From: Eupeodes corollae
Taxonomy: Eukaryota > Arthropoda > Insecta > Diptera > Syrphidae
DNA: 64,000 nt
Direction: 5' to 3'
NCBI RefSeq assembly: GCF_945859685.1
Contig: NC_079148.1
Span: forward strand, 36,901,946 to 36,965,945
A program made the translations under genes and the position numbers. Shown here one piece after another: positions 47,129-57,790 of this stretch. Below the pieces are notes generated by a model. It did no database searches, was not told the origin of the DNA, and saw nothing but the letters and a program-made list of their open reading frames with translations. How positions within the stretch are numbered: the first letter of the stretch is position 1; the number at the start of each line of letters is the position of its first letter.

Positions 47129-47414
47129 AATTTTATGATCTTCAAAAACAGTACCTTATATTCTTAATAAATATTGAAAAGTGGACTGATATTGTATGAA
47201 AAGATATTAAATGTCACTATTTCAGAAAATCAATTCAATTCAATTTCAAAACTTGTTGTTTTTTAAATTTAAACTGTATATATTATTATGTTTATTAATT
47301 TATAAAGAGCTCAAGTTTAAAACGATTTGGTTTTCTTTAAAAAGGTCAAAAGCAGAGATTAAAAACACGCGATGCTTAACTAGTAGTAATTGTGATGTGA
47401 TTATAAGTACTTGA

Positions 47415-48272
47415 CCCAAGACAACAGGCCTTTGTCGCTTCTGATGGATGTGCTATTAACACCACTATACTTGATTTACTACTTAAATCCCAACACCAAT
47501 CACTATCTAGCTGCTACTTAGCTTCAATTGACGTCGCTAAGGCGTTTGATTCAGTTCCCACCCGACCGTAATAGGGACTTTACGTTCCTATGGCGCTCCT
47601 TTTACCTTAATAAAATATATAGACAAATACTATAGTAGGCCTTCGACTAGAATTACAACAAACACTTGGACTTCGAGTCCCATTCACGCCAGAAATGGTG
47701 TTAAACAAGGAGATGCATTGTCACCAATGTTATTCAATCTGGTTATCGACCGTTTTCTGAAATCTCTTCTCAAAGAGATTTCATGTTAGATTGGGTCTGC
47801 AAGGGTTAATGCGCTTGCTTTTGCGGATGATCTCATTCTGTGCGCCTCTACCCCTCGGGGATTGCAAAGCCTTCTCGACCACAGTCAGGCCTTTCTCTCG
47901 TCATGTGGCATGCATATCAACGTCTCTAAATACAACACCATCAGCATTAAGGGACAAGGTAAGCAGAAAAACACAGTGATAGAAAATAGGACCTTCAAGC
48001 TTAATAGTCAAGAATTACCAGCGCTTAAGCGCTCAGAACATCTAAAATATCTAGGTATTGAATTCTCGCCTGAAGGCAAATGCAAAATAGAGGCCTACAA
48101 TGAATTGGATCCTAAGCTACAACGCAATACCACTTCACCACTGAAACCCCAGCAACGTCTACATATAGTACGCACCGTTCTTATTCCCCAGCTATACCAC
48201 AAATTGACGTTAGGAAGTGCACATATTAATGCACTTAATAAAATCGATAAGAGAATTACTGTAATGCTAGAA
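47415..48272 (+). mobile_element. R2-clade non-LTR retrotransposon remnant, RT part
   Basis: QAFVASDGCAINTTILDLLL and ASIDVAKAFDSVP (about 47420-47560) are RT blocks. GVKQGDALSPMLFNLVIDRF and LAFADDLILCAS (catalytic FADD at about 47817) follow, then GMHINVSKYNTISIKGQGKQK, YLGIEFSPEGKCK and LKPQQRLHIVRTVLIPQLYH. These match the R2 clade. Stops near 47567 and 47787 and a shift mark it as dead. Only the RT-thumb part remains. There is no rDNA around it, so it is outside the usual R2 target. Confidence 0.75.
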
Positions 48273-48525
48273 TTCTCGGGTTCAATCCATGCCTGTGCCA
48301 TCTACGGCTTTTTCACGGATACTACCTCCTGCGTTTGATTAACAAATCTTCCAAGAGTAATTTTTGCACTGTAAAATACTTTCGTGAATTAGCCTTTCGG
48401 ATTTGGCATAAAATTGTAGATTTCCCTGATCTGGCTCACACTCTGGAATGGTTTAGAGTTGTAAGTCATGAGGTCCTAGTTCTCAGCGGACTGTTGCACT
48501 ATCTAATATATTTATTTAATGCTTA
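48273..48525 (+). repeat. SINE copy lacking the first part of the tRNA-like head
   Basis: It starts at TCTCGGGTTCAATCC (box B region) and follows the intact SINE through CCTGTGCCA, TCTTCCAAGAGTAATT, CCTTTCGGATT, ACACTCTGGAATGG and CGGACTGTTGCAC. It begins exactly where the R2-clade sequence ends, so it inserted into it or was joined to it. Confidence 0.8.
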
Positions 48526-48639
48526 ATTATTCTTAAGCACACACATGTATCAAATAAATGTTCGATTCCATTGAAATATTTTTTGAAATGTGAAAATATA
48601 AGTATATACATATTTCAAACGGGTATTATAGATAGACCC

Positions 48640-49705
48640 CTAGGTCCAAAGGATTTTGGTTTTAGTTTTTTTTACATTTTAATTTATTTAACCATACAAA
48701 ATTTATATACATTTGGCTTAATTCTAACATAAATAATATTTAACAATGACTTAAATTAAAACATTTGTTGGCACAAAGGGGGCCTAACTTTATACATTGA
48801 TGGATTACAAAAATTAACATGTGTTTAACATGAATTCGATGGCTAAAAAAAGAGTGTCGTTGGCGAGTTTCATCTCGGGTTGTTCAGTCCCGGTTATCCT
48901 GATGTAGGTTGGTTGGGTGTGGCGGTGTTCAGCCGCGGTAGTATGCTGACTCCAGGCCAGCTAAGAAGGACACGTGGAGAGTTTGTCTAAGATATCCATA
49001 CCACAAAGGTATCTCGGGTCCGGGTGTCGTTCCTGATTGGTCATCCTTCTCATTAATTCGGTAGGTTGGCTGGCGACTTTGGTGATTATCTTCCTTGCTG
49101 CCTGTGCACGGAACTGGCCAAGTGGCTTGATTTCAGCTTCTTCGTAGACTCTAGGATTACTATAGTGCTTATGTCGTTGACGGTCGAATTGTAGATCGTT
49201 GCATATCCTTTTAAGTTTTTTAATTGCAGTTTTTGATATGGTGAACCATATCGGAAAACTATAGGTGATAACCGGTCTTAGCAGTTGTTTGTATATCAAC
49301 ATTTTCATTGGTTTACTTAATCCAGGTTTCTTCTTCAAGAGAGGATGAACTCGATGGAGTGCGATGTTGGCTCTTGTTATCACAGCCTTAGAGTGAGGGT
49401 TGAAGCGCAGCAGCTCATTGAAGTGTATTCTCAGGTATTTGGCGTTCTTCTTGGCTTTAATCCTTGATCCATCCGGGAACGTCAGAACAAGGTTTTGGGC
49501 CACTGCCGCCGATCTACAGCGGCTGTTGTCGCTGACAGGTTTCCGGAAGTATACCAGTTCCGATTTGGAGGTATTTATCCTTATTCCCCACTTCTGGTAA
49601 TACTCGTAAAGTCTGCTTCTACTCTGCGATCGTAGGAAACATGGAGGACGAATAGGTGAGTTAGTCATCCGCAAACACAATCCGTTGGCACGGGCTGGTC
49701 AGATG
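48640..49705 (-). mobile_element. Jockey-like non-LTR retrotransposon remnant, 3' part
   Basis: On the minus strand, FADD of the RT box is near 49690 but a stop and shift follow. The 239-codon frame 49680-48961 then shows LYEYYQKWGIRINTSKSELV, a thumb region, KMLIYKQLLRPVITYSFPIW and a C-terminal end (FRAQAARKIITKVA). These are Jockey-group features. The 3' UTR runs to about 48640. RT N-terminal and endonuclease parts are absent. Confidence 0.75.
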
Positions 49706-49709
49706 TCAT

Positions 49710-51677
49710 ATTTTGGTTTAAAATTTAAAACATGTATGAGCTTAAAGTTGAACGTAGTTTTCGTTTGAAAGCACAAAAGTTCAACTGAATTTAAAGGACA
49801 ACAAAATGTTGATTTTGACGGGGTTAAGAACTGCAATAAAATTCAGATTTAATATTTTTTATAAATTTTCTTACTTGACAGCAAAGATTTCAATACCATT
49901 TGTAAGTTATAGAAACAAAATTTAATCTATTAAGTTTGATCGTAAAGATAGTTTAATTTAATTAGAGAATTGTTAATTTCAAACGATTTAAGTTTACCTA
50001 TTTCAATATTATACTACCTCTGTACTAATCACTTAAATATAAAAGAATAGTCATTCACGTAGTGTTTTTAGACGTTTCACGGTTATGTGTTTGTAGAAAA
50101 TCACTTTAGAGCAATACCAGTAAATAAGCATTGAAGAACAAACATGATTTCTGTAAAGAACTTTTAAAGAATTACCAAATAGTTAGTAAAAGTTTCAAAA
50201 AAGTCTGTTTAAAATGTTGCAATGAACGATTATTTGCTCAAATATGTTAATATTGTAGTTAAATATTATTAATTTTAGAAGTTACTTCAAACGAAACTAA
50301 AATTTTAAAATATTTCAAATTTTGTTATGATTTTGATAAGTGCTAACATAGAATTTGTAAATATTGATATAATATATACATATACAAGAGGTCTAGAATG
50401 TATAATGTTTATGCAATAATTATTTTTAAATATGACTGAATTTCAATTTTTCAAATAATAACTCCAAACTATTTCGAATACAAATCTCCATAAAATTAAC
50501 TCAATTAACAAGATGTTTTTAAGCTGCAACTAAATTGCTCAAATCAAAGAATTATTAATATCTGTACCTAAATAGTCAAATTTATAAAGTGTCATGATAA
50601 TCACCACAGCAACACTGTTAACTACCTCTTTGCTCTTTACCATTTCAACTCTCACTCAATTTAACACAACAAACACTAAGAGCGTTTGAGTTTATGTTTA
50701 TCATGATTGCTTATGGAGCCAAAGACAAAAACATAAAGTAAGATGTATTTAAGTTTGACATCAAATTGTGTTTTACCCTATTATTGCAGTATTATTTTTT
50801 TTATATTGTGTTGACATCGAAACTACATAAATAAATAGAAAAAATAAAATAAATACAAAACGAAATTAGATAAAATAAGATATGTTACTTTGACAGGGTT
50901 TTTCTCGAACCATAGACCTTTTTATTTAATACTTGCAATTTTTATTTTTAAAATTATTTAATATATTATGTTTTGATAGAAATTATTCACATAATATTAA
51001 ATAATTGTAACTATAAGATTTTGATCGTTTTATAAATATTAAATTAATAAGTACATTTTTGAAAACAGACACGAATGTACCGTTATTTTCGAAGCTTTAA
51101 GAAGCCAAATTAGAGTAAACGCTCGAAATTTAGGTGTTTTGTGAAATATTTTAGAAAAAGGTTATGAAAAAAAATAAGCAAACATTGGGCTTGATTAAAT
51201 CAGAATGCATTTTGAACGCACAAATATCACTTTAAAAGTGGATTTTTATTGGATTTAAAGATTTTAGTTGTACAATATTCTAGCACAATGTCGTTGTTAT
51301 GAAAAAAGGCTATTTTATTGCATATTGCGCCATATTGATGACAAATAATCAATTTTGATACATTCACAAATACCCTACATCAATATACAGGAAATGTTAT
51401 ATTCAAATGCCAAGTCAATATTTAACTTTTGTCGAAAATCAAAATAAAACTATTCAAATAATATCATAGTAAACAATTTAAAAGTTTCAAAAAATTTAAA
51501 AATACTCTTTAGGGTAGATAAACAATATAATTAATAATTGCGATTTGTGAAAGTCCCAAAGGCAACAATTGTGGACTTGTAGGGTCCTCAATTGCATTTT
51601 TTTTAAAACGTGTGTAAAGATTTAAATGAGGAATTTTATACAGTGGAGATACTCGGCCTTCAAATATATCGTAAATT
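49710..51677. other. AT-rich noncoding stretch
   Basis: No coding frame and no repeat border recognised on either strand. Confidence 0.4.
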
Positions 51678-51693
51678 ATTCTTGAAAAGTGTA

Positions 51694-52007
51694 GTACCCG
51701 TGGCATGATGGTTAGTGCGTTGGACTGTCATGCAAGGGGTCTTGGGTTCAATCCCTGCCTGTGCCAGCTTAATTTAAAAAAATTAATTTTCGCGGGTACT
51801 GCCTCTTGCGAGGAATTGACAAATCCTTCAAGAGTAATTCTTGTCATGAAAAAGTGCTTTCTCAAAACTAGCCGTTCGGATTCGGCCTTAAATTGTAGGT
51901 CCCTTCCATTCCTGACAACAGTACTCGCACACAGGAATGGTTGAGAGTTGTAAGTCACTAGGCCCTGGTTCACAACGGACTGTTGCGCCACCCCATTTGA
52001 TTTTTTG
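51694..52007 (+). repeat. tRNA-derived SINE, full-length, with 16-bp target duplication
   Basis: ATTCTTGAAAAGTGTA at 51678-51693 is repeated exactly at 52008-52023. The head has box A (TGGCATGATGG at 51701) and box B (GGTTCAATCCC at 51745-51755) as in a tRNA, with a GTC-like anticodon region suggesting an Asp-type origin. The body follows with TGCTTTCTCAAAACTAGCCG and GTTGCGCCACC. The exact duplication implies a recent insertion. It would be transcribed by RNA polymerase III and moved by a LINE partner in trans. Truncated relatives are at 45805 and 48273. Confidence 0.9.
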
Positions 52008-52029
52008 ATTCTTGAAAAGTGTATATTTT

Positions 52030-53000
52030 CCAAAACAAATATAAAGAAACGATTATATTAAAAATGTTATATACTTCTTTCACCTAAGAATCTTTCGAAG
52101 AAGATTCCAATTTTTGTTGATAGTTTTAATTCAAATAAAACTTCAAAATTCATGTATCATGCCAAGTTTTTTAGATATTACTTTTTTAAAACACGTATAA
52201 AAGTCTTTTCGACGCTATCTAAAATTATAAAGCATCCTTTTTCAATAAATTAGAGATGGTTTGAAATATAATATAATAATAAAATGTTACATTTTAACCA
52301 TCTTATACAAATTTGAAAGATGCTTTTGACTGTTTATGCTTAGTTCGTTTTCAAAGTATGTTTTGTTCTTGCAATAAGTCTGTTGCCTTAACAATTCTAT
52401 TATATCAAGTTTTTTAAATATAACAAATAATATAGAAATGATGTTGAAAAGGGGCAGTTTGTATTTGAAATCAGTTTTAACAATTAAGTCCAAAACGTAT
52501 TTTTTAAAACTATGATAGTATCAAATTCAAGGCTTCACATAAAATCAAATAAAGACTCATAACTGTGAAAGTATCATTTTCTCAAAACTTCAAATAGAGT
52601 CAAATAAAGACTATAATAATTCTTGAGTATTGATTTAACTTGTATCTAGTATTAGATTTGTTCTTTGCAATATCATTAATTTTCAATTTATTGTTAAGAG
52701 ATATTTTGAGTCTTAACTTAGCCTTAAAAAACCGTTTTTGTTCTTTTAGCATTTTTAAAAGGGCTAATTTTTGAAAAACTTCTATGCATGATTCGAATTT
52801 AGGACATCTTAATCAATTGAAAGAGTATTTTTAGTTTTCAACGCACGTCACAAAATTGTAATAATATTTTCAAAATAAACGAAAGAAAACATATTAAGGA
52901 AGTTCTGTATGTTTTATTTATGTGTCATAACATTATTTGTTTAAATTGCTTATATTTATCAGTTTACCCTATGGGGGTGTGATTTATACTCGAAAAAAAC
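52030..53000. other. AT-rich noncoding stretch
   Basis: No coding frame or repeat border recognised; the 68-codon minus-strand frame at 52287-52493 looks random. Confidence 0.4.
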
Positions 53001-54231
53001 AGCCAGAGAAAAACTCTGGCCAAACCAAACAACAATAACAAACAGGCTAACTCAGCTCAGCGCTCAGCTGTGAAGTGAACTTCACCATTTCACTTCGTAC
53101 ACCACGACCACTCTACCGCACCACCTCACCTTACCAACAGCACCAAGCAAAGCAGAGCAGGCTGCTAGCTGCTAGTGCTATCCCATCCATAAGCCATAAG
53201 CAATTTTCAATTTTCAGTTATCGATGAGCTGTGCAGTGAGCAACTGGTTGGAGTCGCGGAATGTGGCACAGTGGTGAATAAATAAATTCGTTTTTTTTTC
53301 GTTTTCTAATTTTATTTACTTATTATTTTATCAAATTATGTGCAAGAAAAGAAATAAATAAATTTAACTCTTAAGCGTGAAAAACTTGAACAAGCGAAGC
53401 TTTAACTTCATTTTCTTACCCTAATATGCAACAACAAAAACAACAGCAACAACAACATCAAGAAGATACAAAATCGCACGTGAACATTATTTTGTTTTCC
53501 TTTGTTCTTGTTCCCTTATTCTTGGGAATCAAGTTAGTCACGGTGTCACAGTGTAGCTCTTAAATTTCGTCAGAAAAGTCAAAAGTGCCTGTTGCGATTA
53601 ATTCGTCGCTCTCGTCCTCGTCCTCGTCGTCGATTTCGTCTTCGTCGTCGTGTTCAATAAAAATTAAATTGTGCTTTTTTATTTTTGCAATCATGTGAAG
53701 ATTTTCATCATAACAACAACAAACAAACAAACAAAAATCAAAATCAAACAAGAAAGAAAGAAAGAAACTCAATTTCAATTCGGGTCGTTGTCCTTTTTGT
53801 GTGGCTCTTAGCACAGACGAATGCAATAAATTATCCTGCCGGCAAAAATTTATGCTACACTTCCAAAAAAAAACAAACAAAACGCAATTTTGGAACTTCA
53901 AAAAAATAAAACCATTGAATTTATTAACAACACTTCAAATTATTGCCAATAATTTGATACGAAAAAAGAATTAAGTGCACTATTTTGCCAAAATCATAAT
54001 AATACCTACTCTAAGAGTTGCCAAAGTGTCAGTTTTTCTGGCAACTTAATTTTTACTATACCTACCTTTATATATATTTTGATTTAACAACTGTCAACGA
54101 GGTGTGCTGTCTACGTTCGTTGTGTCGTTCGTTAATCCACCCACCGATTGTGTGTTTTGAATTTAAATAAAAAAAAGAATTAAAAAAAAATCAATTAAAA
54201 AACATCAACGATAAACGATTGATAGAAGAAA
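53000..54231 (+). promoter_or_regulatory. upstream region and probable 5' leader of MCT-D
   Basis: Composition rises to a near-balanced level at 53030-53280, with an initiator-like TCAGTT at 53214-53219 and a cluster of CAGCTGTG/GCAGTGAGCAAC motifs. CAA repeats lie near 53440 and a GTC/CTC run near 53600-53655. It is the likely promoter and leader of MCT-D, but no core promoter pair is convincing and there may be an unrecognised intron. Confidence 0.35.
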
Positions 54232-54309
54232 ATGGAAAAATCAACAAGAAAAGTCGCCCCTGATGGCGGTTGGGGATGGGTTGCCACATTTGGCGTTAGT
54301 CTTGTTAAT
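54232..54309 (+). CDS. MCT-D: first coding exon of a fourth SLC16-like transporter
   Basis: ATG 54232 opens 26 codons containing VAPDGGWGWVATFG, the SLC16 TM1 signature, and then a GTAAGT donor at 54310. The frame continues at phase 0, as at the end of exon 1 in MCT-A, B and C, and the cut falls at the same point of TM1. The N-terminal tail is very short (about 10 residues before the motif). No exon matching the second coding exon of the other three genes (a segment like SELTTIINAQQA) was found up to 64000, so intron 1 is at least 9.7 kb and the rest is outside. Family assignment is firm; the substrate cannot be stated. Confidence 0.8.
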
Positions 54310-55307
54310 GTAAGTTTTTATTTGTAGGTATTTTTTTTTGTAATATTTATTCGTTTTCGTGTTTTCCCCGTTTGAATTTCTTCCACACAATTCATGGTTT
54401 TTCTTTCTTTTTGTTTTGATTCTTGAGCTATTGATATTTTCTTTGTCTTTTTGTTTTCTTGATTTTTTTTTAAGATCAGGCAGTGGTCGCGTGAACAGAC
54501 AAATAAATTAATGATCTTTTTGTTGAATAAAATTGAAGGATAGCTCAAAAGTTATAAAATAAATGAAAACAACAACAATTAGGTTTTTATTAAAGATTTC
54601 TGAAAATATCCTTTGTTTGGATGTGTAAAGAAAAAAAATGTTTGTCTAGGTGTGGAGTAGAATTTCTTTTTGATTTCGAGAACAGATGTTTTAAGGGTCT
54701 ACACCTATTTTGATTTAAAGAGGGGATAAGACATAATGTATCGTGTATCAACAACTGAAGGGATTAATATTTATAGATACTTTACAATAAAGAGAATCTT
54801 TCAAATGATTTAGGTATGGACCTGACCTGACTTATTGGACCTAGAAATGGCCATAAATAAATGATGTATTGAGTTTGTATGAAGATTTTGAAAGTGTACT
54901 ATAAAAAACAAGATAAGTTTTAGAAAAGAAAACATAAAATGATACACTGGGGAATAAGATTTCTATGATGTTCAGTGAATGTTATGGGAATTAAATGGAG
55001 CTCAAAATTGTAACAAGAAAAAGAATTGCAACTCAGTGTTTAAATGGAATTTTAGTAGGAACATATTTGTTAAGGGCACCTATTTCAATTCCTTTAAGTG
55101 GGCCCTTAATATAAAGAATTTTGAAACATTTGAAAAAAAAACATTTCAGATATAGAAAAACACTTCTGAAATGTTTATAAAATGTTTTCATTGGTATGAA
55201 TGCTCGGAAAACAATTCTGAAATATTTTTCTGTTTCCTATTCCGATTGAAAAATTGTATTCACATATTCAGAAAGGTGCGTTAATTAGATTGATTTTTAT
55301 ATAAATA
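54310..55307 (+). other. intron 1 of MCT-D, left part
   Basis: Noncoding and AT-rich, after the GTAAGT donor. No element recognised. Confidence 0.5.
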
Positions 55308-55935
55308 AAAGAGGCTGGGATACGACCCACACTGCTAACTTCCCATCCCTTCTGTCGATTTGTCTTGCTTAAAAGTTTATCTATATGTACTTGTATCAAT
55401 TTTGACCAATTTTGGGTACTATTTTTTGTAGATTTTATTTTTTATGAAAAAACGGACTGTTGGATTTTTATATAAAAATTACTAAATATGGTAAACAATA
55501 TTTTTTGTGAAATAAAATAAGTTTGAAGCCAATATTTTAAATTTTTGAAAATCTATTTGAGTCGAAAGTAAATTTTTACGAAGTTTTAGTATTGTTTTTT
55601 TTTTTGTTAGAGTTTTAGTTTTTGTAAAAAAAACTGTCAATTCGATTTTTTTAAAAATTTAATCGAATTTTGAAAACAATATTTCTTAGATAAAATAAGT
55701 TTGAAGCCAATATTTCAAAGTTTTGAAAAGATATTTGAGTCGAAAATCAATTTGTACCAACTTTTGTTCAATTTTTTTTAGGTTTTTATTTTTTTGTAAA
55801 AAAATTGTCAATTCGATTTGTCCTAATGTTGAAAACAATATTTCTTATAAGTAAAAATTAGTAAGAAGTTTTAATCTTCAATTTTTGAAAAGATATTTGA
55901 GTCGAAAATCATTTTTTACCAACTTTTATACATTT
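55308..55935 (-). repeat. repeat family R, right-end copy, inverted (R-6)
   Basis: GAGGCTGGGATACGACCCACACTGCTAACTTCCCATCCCTTCTGTCGA is the reversed right end of the family, and three to four AT-rich units (AAAATCGAATT type, reversed) follow up to about 55930. It directly meets a family B copy carrying a Tc1 element. Confidence 0.75.
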
Positions 55936-55958
55936 TTACTTGCTACATATAGGAACTA
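55936..55958 (+). repeat. dispersed repeat family B, copy 4, left piece
   Basis: TACTTGCTACATATAGGAAC before the TA at 55957-55958 matches 24340-24364 at the empty site. The right piece resumes at 57576. Confidence 0.75.
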
Positions 55959-57575
55959 CAGTGGTGGACACGAATTTAACACATTGAAAAGAGTACAAGT
56001 ATTTCTCAACTTTCAATTCTTTATTACTTGCAAGTAACGGTTGATTTTTATGTTGTTACTATGACTACCTTATATGGTAATAAAAATGTGTAAATGATTG
56101 AAAAGTAAAATATCGTTTTGCGAAAAATGAAGATTGTTTGTGATTTACGTTATTTTTAGCTGGACATAAATTTAGCCCATTTCGCAATCAAAGAGTATTT
56201 TTAATTTGTGTGTTTTTTTAAAAAGAAAATAACAAAAATTTTTGAGGTTATACATTCCTTTAATGATCTATATTAAAAAAAAATAATTATTCATCGCAAA
56301 AGGAAAATAGTGCTCAAAGGAAAAAAGAAGTCTGATCTTGAAAATCAAGTCAAAAGGGCGGACGGTAACAGACATTTTTAAGTTGTTTGAATGCTTCAGG
56401 AAGCTGGTTTAAAAGCCCTTCGTCATTTAAAAAAGGTTGGAGTGATTGAAAACGTTAAACAAAACCAACAGGCCAGAAAGACAAATACAAATGAAGATAG
56501 AATTATTAATAGGTTATGGACCAATGATCCGTTTAAGACCTCCAGTGGCCATTCGAAGCGAACTATGGAGTAAATGTTTCCTCAAGGACAATAAGACGCC
56601 GATTAAATAAAAACAATCTACGTGGATGTGTTGCTCAGAGAAAACCGCTTGTATCAAAAAAATCTGAAATCTAGGTAACAGTTTGCCAAAGCTCACCTAG
56701 ACAAACCAATTAGTTTTTGGAAAAACGTGTTCTGGAGCGATAAATCCAAATTATGCCGGTTCGGATCGGATGGGAGAAAATATGTATGGCGTCCAAAAAA
56801 CAGGCAATATGATCCAAGGTACACCATTGAGACTGTGTAACACGGTTGAGGCAACGTTATGGTCTGGGCTGCTTTTTCACGGCACGGCGTTGGCCCCATT
56901 GTGAATATTGACACCAAAATGGACCAGAACGTGTACAGACATATCCTGTCGGATCATAAGATATCCTACGGAGAAGACAATTTGCCGTTATTATGGTGGT
57001 TCATGCACGACAACGACCCTAAACACACTTCAAAGTTAGTAAAGTGTGCCTTAGAGGTGAATACAAACGACCTTTTGAATTGGCCAGCACAATCACCCGA
57101 TCTTAACCCGATCGACAATTTGTGGAATGATGTTGAACATCACATTGAGCAAAAAAAACCAACTAATTTAACACAATTGCTGCAGGAGATTCAAAATGCT
57201 CGGTATGCAATTCCAAAGTCACGATGTTAGGCTTTGGTTGAAAGTTTTCCAAGAAGAATTGCTTCTGTACTGCAAAATTCAGGGTTTCCTACAAAATACT
57301 AAGAAAAACATAGAATTGATAACGGCAAGTAAAATTTTATGAAGAAACTGTTGAATGTGCTAAATTCGTGTCCAGGCGAAAAATTGATGTTTCTACAATC
57401 CATACTTTTTTCTTCTTACAGATGTTAAACATATTTGATGAAGTACTATAAAAACATAGTGCTTTGTATATGTAATGTAAATAAAATATAACTTATTTCA
57501 TAACAAGCAAACAAATTGAAAATTAAATGGATTTTATTTTCTTTAACAAGTGTGCTAAATTCTTGTCCACCACTG
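55959..57575 (+). mobile_element. Tc1-like DNA transposon with doubled (IR/DR) inverted repeats
   Basis: Ends start CAGTGGTGGACACGAATTTA at the left and, in reverse, CAGTGGTGGACAAGAATTTA at the right, flanked by TA on both sides (55957, 57576). Inner copies, CTGGACATAAATTTAGC at about 56160 and in reverse CTGGACACGAATTTAGC at 57356-57375, sit about 200 bp in from each end. This is the IR/DR layout of Minos- or Sleeping Beauty-like elements. Length is 1617 bp. The transposase is broken. Confidence 0.9.
56283..57230 (+). pseudogene. Tc1-like transposase, frameshifted
   Basis: The N-terminal DNA-binding region is at about 56310-56580 (ARKTNTNEDRIINRLWTNDP). After a stop at 56675 and shifts, FWSDKSK (first catalytic Asp, 56739-56741), FGSDGRKYVW and YDPRYTIETV are readable. 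From 56859 the frame is open: VMVWAAFSRHGVGP, then HDNDPKHTS (second Asp, 57009-57011), NWPAQSPDLNP and IDNLW. The third catalytic position is Asp (57114-57116), 34 residues after the second, where Tc1 enzymes have Glu. The element is not autonomous. Confidence 0.85.
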
Positions 57576-57790
57576 TATATGGCAAGTTTTGCATTCGTGC
57601 AAAATTTTGAACTCGAGATTTTAATCAAACATGCTATTACGATGGTAGAGAAGTCGAAAAAAGTGGGTCCCGCGATGCCGTCCTGTCGGTTTTGTCTATC
57701 TGTCCACGCTCCTACAGCCTAAACCATTGGGCCGATTGAGGTCAAACTTGGAAGTTAAGGTTTTGAGCAGATTCGCGTTAGGCGTTTTTT
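57576..57790 (+). repeat. dispersed repeat family B, copy 4, right piece
   Basis: TATATGGCAAGTTTTGCAT, then GATGGTAGAGAAGTCGAAAAAAGTGGGTCCC at about 57640, TCTGTCCACGCTCCTACAG and GGCCGATTGAGGTCAAACTTGG. Order and spacing match copy 3 at 24362-24560. It continues beyond the Tc1 element from 55936-55958. Confidence 0.75.

Noticed and set aside
51701..51770. tRNA-Asp gene
   Set aside because: Boxes A and B are present but the stems do not pair and the sequence runs into a SINE body with target duplications.
53560..53901. 113-codon minus-strand frame with an acidic DEDEDESDE tail
   Set aside because: The acidic tail comes from a GTC/CTC simple repeat, and the frame runs antisense to the leader of MCT-D with no domain.
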